Of a stretch of 64,000 nucleotides of DNA, positions 63,128 to 64,000 are shown one piece after another. The notes beneath the pieces were generated by a model that was given only the letters and a program-made list of their open reading frames with translations, ran no database searches and was not told the origin of the DNA. The stretch is from Methylococcaceae bacterium (GTDB lineage Bacteria; Pseudomonadota; Gammaproteobacteria; Methylococcales; Methylomonadaceae), in assembly GCA_030693065.1 (NCBI GenBank), contig JAUYBL010000034.1:29285-93284 (forward strand). Direction: 5' to 3'. How positions within the stretch are numbered: the stretch's first letter is position 1; each line of letters starts with the position of its first letter. Made by a program: the position numbers and the translations under genes.

Positions 63128-63787
63128 CTATTTTTGAGTGTCGCTAGCAAAGGCCGTGTGGATAAATCCAGCCACGAAGTTTTCCAAATCGGTGCGTTGT
63201 TGCTTAACGTGACGCAGTAAAAAGTTATAAGCCAACACAGCAGGTACCGCGACAGCGATACCAATGGCTGTGGCTACCAGCGCATCGCCGATAGGTCCGG
63301 CAACCACATCCAGACTGGTTGAGCCGCTCTCGGTAATCTCGTGCATGGCGTGCATGATGCCTAATACCGTACCGAACAAGCCGACAAACGGCGCGGTGCT
63401 ACCAATACTAGCCAGCATGGTCAGGCCGGTTTCAGTCAGTCTGGTTTCTTTCTGCATCTGCACCAGTAAGGATTGCTCCAGTAACTGCTCCGGTTCGCCA
63501 CGATATTTCAGGTGTTTACCGGCAGCTTGCTGAATGCCGTCCAGCCAAGCAAAGCCTTTAATTGCGATTCGAGCTTGCGGGCCTCTGACGACACTTTCCG
63601 GCAGTGCCTTAGCACTAGCTAAATCAGCAGCATCCCAAAATGCATCGTTAAAACGTCGGTTATAAACATTGTTTTTACTGAACTGCCAAACCTTGAACAA
63701 AATCAACGTCCAGGTCAGCACTGAAAAAATCAGCAAGGTATACAACGTGCCGTCGATAATCAGTTGTGGCGCAATATGGTCGGGCAT
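63128..63787 (-). CDS. exbB: Second ExbB/TolQ/MotA-family protein
   Basis: A 219-residue inner-membrane protein with the ExbB pattern: first helix TLYTLLIFSVLTWTLILFKV, then LASIGSTAPFVGLFGTVLGI and GDALVATAIGIAVAVPAVLA. It lacks the Ala-rich N-terminal tail of the 304-residue paralogue at 12.5 kb but otherwise matches it closely, indicating an ancestral duplication of the operon. Confidence 0.92.
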   Translation of the reverse strand: MPDHIAPQLIIDGTLYTLLIFSVLTWTLILFKVWQFSKNNVYNRRFNDAFWDAADLASAKALPESVVRGPQARIAIKGFAWLDGIQQAAGKHLKYRGEPEQLLEQSLLVQMQKETRLTETGLTMLASIGSTAPFVGLFGTVLGIMHAMHEITESGSTSLDVVAGPIGDALVATAIGIAVAVPAVLAYNFLLRHVKQQRTDLENFVAGFIHTAFASDTQK

Positions 63788-63801
63788 TAAGGTGACTCCT
63801 G

Positions 63802-64000
63802 TTAGTTATTTAAAGTAAAAATTATCGGTACGATTACCGAACTGGATACGGCTTTGCTACCTCGTTTAGCGGGAACAAACTCCCATTTCTCAACAGCTGC
63901 AACGGCCGATTCATCCAGCACGTCATGACCACAGCTACGGAATATCTCCACCGATTCGCTTAAGCCTTCAGCAGAAACACTGACCCGTAACAACACTTTG
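63802..64000 (-). CDS. tonB: Second TonB, C-terminal fragment at window edge
   Basis: The C-terminal TonB domain only: LLRVSVSAEGLSESVEIFRS, then AAVEKWEFVPAKRGSKAVSS and VIVPIIFTLNN. The 5' part lies beyond position 64000, so this is truncated by the window, not by mutation. It lies 14 bases upstream of exbB, giving the same tonB-exbB-exbD order as the first operon. Confidence 0.85.
   Translation of the reverse strand, partial: KVLLRVSVSAEGLSESVEIFRSCGHDVLDESAVAAVEKWEFVPAKRGSKAVSSSVIVPIIFTLNN

Noticed and set aside
1..64000. CRISPR arrays and tRNA genes
   Set aside because: No regularly spaced repeats with unique spacers and no cloverleaf sequence were noticed; all repeats found are REP-like palindromes or one direct duplication.

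Overview
The window looks like a chromosomal segment of a gammaproteobacterium, most likely a methanotroph of the Methylococcales type. That placement is inference. It rests on gammaproteobacterial core genes (class I adenylate cyclase, TamA/TamB, FbaA-type aldolase), a periplasmic cytochrome c' paired with cytochrome b561, a CbbR-like regulator beside aldolase, and many short REP-like palindromes. No rRNA, tRNA, CRISPR array, integrase or intact insertion sequence was seen.

Region 1 (1-14.2 kb, nearly all minus strand) is a periplasmic and outer-membrane block. It holds a rhodanese-fold protein with no cysteine, a large TonB-dependent receptor, a redoxin / cytochrome b561 / cytochrome c' operon, a DsbD-type reductase with a dienelactone-hydrolase-like enzyme, an SMP-30-like protein and a complete tonB-exbB-exbD operon. 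Region 2 (14.7-34.1 kb) is mostly housekeeping: argH, a small accessory islet (AbiU2-like HEPN protein plus a tail-anchored protein between palindromic repeats), tamA-tamB, cyaA convergent with a MASE1-PAS-GGDEF-EAL gene, a PilZ gene, gap-pyk, a LysR regulator divergent from fba, and a cold-shock gene.

Region 3 (34.4-62.1 kb, minus strand) is the main feature: a roughly 28-kb extracellular contractile injection system (eCIS, a phage-tail-like particle). In transcription order it encodes sheath, tube, a zinc-ribbon baseplate-like protein, a disordered protein, a DUF4255/Pvc16-like cap, an AAA+ ATPase, a small conserved protein, three tandem DUF4157 payload proteins, a CHAP peptidoglycan hydrolase, a CIS tube-initiator protein, a LysM protein, a gpD-like hub, a gpV-like spike, a PAAR-like tip, gp25, two baseplate-J proteins, a tail-protein-I/beta-helix protein and a DUF6519 protein. 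Many junctions are ATGA or similar overlaps, so this is probably one transcription unit. No capsid, terminase, portal or integrase is present, so it is not a prophage, and no TssJLM genes are present, so it is not a type VI system.

The payloads are the most interesting part. All three share an N-terminal leader with a CxC-x9-CxxC motif and a DUF4157 domain with HExxH, then diverge: the first (48.0-50.1 kb) carries an HxE...PCxxC module resembling SCP1.201/DddA-type deaminase toxins; the second (50.3-51.6 kb) carries a glycine-zipper segment and a zincin metalloprotease with a Met-turn-like motif; the third (52.1-54.3 kb) carries a GC-rich, apparently foreign C-terminal part with a PD-(D/E)XK-like nuclease signature. 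A decayed REP-associated transposase gene lies between payloads 2 and 3. After the eCIS promoter region, a second exbB-exbD set and the end of a second tonB run off the right edge.
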